A stretch of 8,680 nucleotides of DNA, taken from assembly GCA_945911685.1 (NCBI GenBank), contig CAMEAW010000120.1, positions 1-8,680 on the forward strand, given 5' to 3'. Shown in pieces: positions 6,822 through 8,680 of this stretch. Below the pieces are notes generated by a model. The model made no database searches. It was not told where the DNA came from and was given only the letters and a program-made list of their open reading frames with translations. This DNA is from Bordetella parapertussis (GTDB lineage: Bacteria > Pseudomonadota > Gammaproteobacteria > Burkholderiales > Burkholderiaceae_B). Each line of letters starts with the position of its first letter. The first letter of the stretch is position 1. Made by a program: the position numbers and the translations under genes.

Positions 6822-7703
6822 TCAAGGCGCTACAGGGGGCGGCACTTGTTCGGTAAACCACTTTGCCAGTTGTTCGCCCTTAACAAAACACACCTCTGGC
6901 GTTGCCATGAGTAGATCGAGCATTTTCTCGAAGCTCTCAAATCGATGCGGCACACCAATCAGATGCGGATGCAAGCCTAGCGAAAGCACACGCGGTTGAA
7001 CAACGGACTCTCGTTTGAATAAACTCAGGGTATTGGCCAGTCGTTGATACATTTCATTGGATTGATGTTTTTCAACCGCGTAAATGATTGAGTCGTTGAT
7101 CTCTAGGTTATAGGGTAACGCGAGTAGTGGCCCCTCTTTGGTATGCATCCAATGTGGCACATCGTCGACAACCCAATCAAAGACGTACTCAATACCTTGT
7201 TTTTTTAAGAACTCTGGAGTGTCGTGCGACTCACGCAAGCCAGGGCTGAGCCAACCTTTAGGGCGCTTGCCTGTAAAGGCTTCGATCATGTCCAAGCTTG
7301 CGGCGATCAAGGCTTCTTCGCCTTCGGCATGGTTGAGCGCCTTTTGATGCACGCCATGGCCGATGAACTCCCAGCCCGCATCATGCATTGCCTGTGCGGC
7401 TCGCGGGTAGGCCTGAATGACGCCTGCATTAAAACTGGTTGACGCGGGTAGGCCACGACTTTGAATGGCGTTGATGAGGCGTGGCAAGCCGGCTCGCATG
7501 CCGTAATCAACCCAGCTGAAGTTGGGGACGTCTGGCACGGTTTCTTTGCCATGCGGGGGAGTGAGTATGGTGCGCGGCATGCCAGCATCAAATTGCCAGT
7601 GCTCAACGTTCACGACCAAGTGCACCAAGATGGCACCCTCTGGGTGAGGACTCAGTTGTGGACCTTCGTTAGAAAAGCGATATGGTATGCGTGGATTAGC
7701 CAT
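6822..7703 (-). CDS. Polysaccharide-deacetylase-fold hydrolase, PuuE-allantoinase-like
   Basis: A 293-residue cytoplasmic protein without a signal peptide, so unlike secreted chitin or peptidoglycan deacetylases. Visible motifs are NVEHW at 32-36, FNAGV at 91-95, GHGVHQ at 115-120, KGWLSPGLRESHDTPE at 149-164, DWVVDDVPHW at 177-186 and LHPHLIG at 244-250. The canonical TFDDG metal motif is replaced by VNVEHW, and the usual His-x3-His is seen as His116-x2-His119. This pattern fits the intracellular branch that includes PuuE allantoinase and other cyclic-amide hydrolases rather than sugar deacetylases. The ATG lies within the last codons of the ATPase gene (8-bp overlap) and has no clear ribosome site of its own, so it is probably translated by coupling. 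Co-expression with an importer suggests that it acts on the imported compound. Allantoin, another ureide or a pyrimidine-like ring are possibilities, not conclusions. Confidence 0.85.
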   Translation of the reverse strand: MANPRIPYRFSNEGPQLSPHPEGAILVHLVVNVEHWQFDAGMPRTILTPPHGKETVPDVPNFSWVDYGMRAGLPRLINAIQSRGLPASTSFNAGVIQAYPRAAQAMHDAGWEFIGHGVHQKALNHAEGEEALIAASLDMIEAFTGKRPKGWLSPGLRESHDTPEFLKKQGIEYVFDWVVDDVPHWMHTKEGPLLALPYNLEINDSIIYAVEKHQSNEMYQRLANTLSLFKRESVVQPRVLSLGLHPHLIGVPHRFESFEKMLDLLMATPEVCFVKGEQLAKWFTEQVPPPVAP

Positions 7704-8454
7704 GGTGGTTTCGGATGAGATTTAGGACATCAAGCTTCATTTTTCGGAAGGATTCGCTTGCCGTATCAGCGACGGTGCGCGGCCGCGTCAGTGGAACGGT
7801 GAGTGCGGATTGAATACGCCCGGGCCGCGCCGACATGACATAGATCGTATTCGATAAAAAAATTGCTTCATCAATATCGTGTGTCACAAAGAGGATGGTG
7901 GGCTTTAATTTTTGCCACACTGAAAGCAATAACTCTTGCATCGTGAGCCGCGTTTGGGCATCGAGTGCCCCAAAGGGTTCATCCATTAACAAGACACGAG
8001 AGCCCAGAGTGAGGATCCGCGCAATGCCCACGCGCTGGCGCATACCGCCAGACAATTGAATCGGTAGATGCTGTTTAAAGTCGTTTAACCCAACGATGCT
8101 GAGCATCTCGTGGGCACGCTCTTCGTACTCTGCTCTGGGTAAGCCTTGAACCTTCGGGCCGAAAATAACGTTCTCCCAAACCGTGAGCCACGGAAACAGG
8201 GCGGCTTCTTGAAACACTACGCCTCGGTCGGGCCCCGGGGCTAGAACCGCGCGGTCATTTACGTGTAAGGCTCCAGAGGTGGGTGCTTCAAAGCCAGCGA
8301 TGAGGTTGAGTAGGGTCGATTTGCCACACCCAGAGGGGCCCAATAAGGCCACGAAGTCGCCCTCGGCGACCTCAAGCTTGATGTTCTCTAAGGCGATGAC
8401 CGGCGGTGCGCTCGGATAAATCTTGCTGACATCTTGAATAGAAATGTTTGACAT
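7696..8454 (-). CDS. ABC transporter ATP-binding protein, NitT/TauT (SsuB/TauB) type
   Basis: The 252-residue ATPase subunit of an ABC importer, working on the cytoplasmic face with two copies of the permease. All catalytic motifs are intact: Walker A GPSGCGKST at 39-47, Q-loop Gln82, signature LSGGMRQR at 134-141, Walker B VLLMDEP at 154-160, D-loop ALDAQ at 163-167 and H-loop His192. The FQEAALFPWLTVWENV stretch at 81-96 and the C-terminal ARPGRI at 209-214 are typical of the nitrate/sulfonate/taurine/aromatic-sulfonate class and of related importers for small N- or S-compounds. It starts seven bases after the permease stop, with no strong Shine-Dalgarno, and its stop overlaps the hydrolase start, so it sits mid-operon. 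The substrate-binding protein is not in the window. The substrate cannot be read from the ATPase. Confidence 0.94.
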   Translation of the reverse strand: MSNISIQDVSKIYPSAPPVIALENIKLEVAEGDFVALLGPSGCGKSTLLNLIAGFEAPTSGALHVNDRAVLAPGPDRGVVFQEAALFPWLTVWENVIFGPKVQGLPRAEYEERAHEMLSIVGLNDFKQHLPIQLSGGMRQRVGIARILTLGSRVLLMDEPFGALDAQTRLTMQELLLSVWQKLKPTILFVTHDIDEAIFLSNTIYVMSARPGRIQSALTVPLTRPRTVADTASESFRKMKLDVLNLIRNHHG

Positions 8455-8461
8455 AAAGGGG

Positions 8462-8680
8462 TCAATGACTTTGTAAAATACGCCAAACTAAAACTTTGCG
8501 TTCAATGAACACAATCAGACGGTCACTGATGAATCCCATGGCGCCAATCGACACCATGTCGGCAAGCACAATGTCCATTCGACCCATGTAATACGCATCC
8601 CACAAGACATAGCCGAGTCCCGATTTGACCGCCACCATTTCAGAGACGATCACTGCGGTCCACGAGATCCCCAGCCCAAT
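8462..8680 (-). CDS. ABC transporter permease, NitT/TauT type, C-terminal 72 residues only
   Basis: The reading frame is open from the right edge to TGA at 8464-8462 and gives the last 72 residues of an inner-membrane permease. It begins IGLGISWTAVIVSEMVAVKSG and includes GLGYVLWDAYYMGRMD and DMVSIGAMGFISDRLIVFIE. This is the end of the BPD_transp_1 domain: the SEMV-x3-SGLGY stretch is a family hallmark around the loop contacting the ATPase, and GFISDRL lies in the final membrane segment. A short charged tail (ERKVLVWR) follows, as in SsuC/TauC homologues, which are normally about 250-280 residues. The true start lies beyond the window, so any methionine or valine here is internal. It precedes the ATPase in the same operon. 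Confidence 0.9.
   Translation of the reverse strand: MGLGISWTAVIVSEMVAVKSGLGYVLWDAYYMGRMDIVLADMVSIGAMGFISDRLIVFIERKVLVWRILQSH

Overview
The window looks like a chromosomal segment of a betaproteobacterium, probably in the order Burkholderiales. The evidence is a Bug/TctC-type periplasmic receptor, a family greatly expanded in Bordetella-like and related bacteria, plus a ferredoxin-type 2-oxoacid oxidoreductase with a GltD-like FAD partner, a NitT/TauT-type ABC transporter, and moderate G+C with short intergenic gaps. Genus cannot be fixed from the sequence. No rRNA, tRNA, insertion sequence, phage gene or CRISPR array is visible.

Layout. The left 3.4 kb is a minus-strand operon: a 611-residue FAD/NAD(P)/Fe-S oxidoreductase (start 3406, TTG codon), overlapped by 4 bp with the fused gamma-alpha subunit of a 2-oxoacid:acceptor oxidoreductase, which runs off the left edge. 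The beta subunit should lie just beyond that edge. Upstream is a perfect TTGAC-N4-GTCAA palindrome of the FNR/Anr type, suggesting oxygen control of this oxygen-sensitive type of enzyme. A 360-bp intergenic stretch separates the operon from a plus-strand Bug/TctC receptor gene, whose start region is built from three 18-bp tandem repeats. A minus-strand D-2-hydroxyacid dehydrogenase lies convergent to the receptor gene. A 305-bp divergent gap then leads to a plus-strand LysE/RhtB exporter. The right end is a second minus-strand operon, read right to left: the permease C-terminus (cut by the right edge), the ABC ATPase, and a PuuE-like polysaccharide-deacetylase-fold hydrolase whose start overlaps the ATPase stop by 8 bp.

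How the genes may work together. The left operon would oxidise a 2-oxoacid, most likely 2-oxoglutarate, to its acyl-CoA and pass electrons through Fe-S clusters and FAD to NAD(P)+, or run in reverse. The right operon pairs an importer with a hydrolase, which fits uptake and ring opening or deacylation of a small nitrogen compound; the substrate is unknown. The receptor, dehydrogenase and exporter are single-gene units with no clear link to either operon. None of the parts is an obviously new system. The points most worth following are the FNR-like site ahead of the Kor operon, the tandem repeat over the receptor start, and the hydrolase-transporter pairing.
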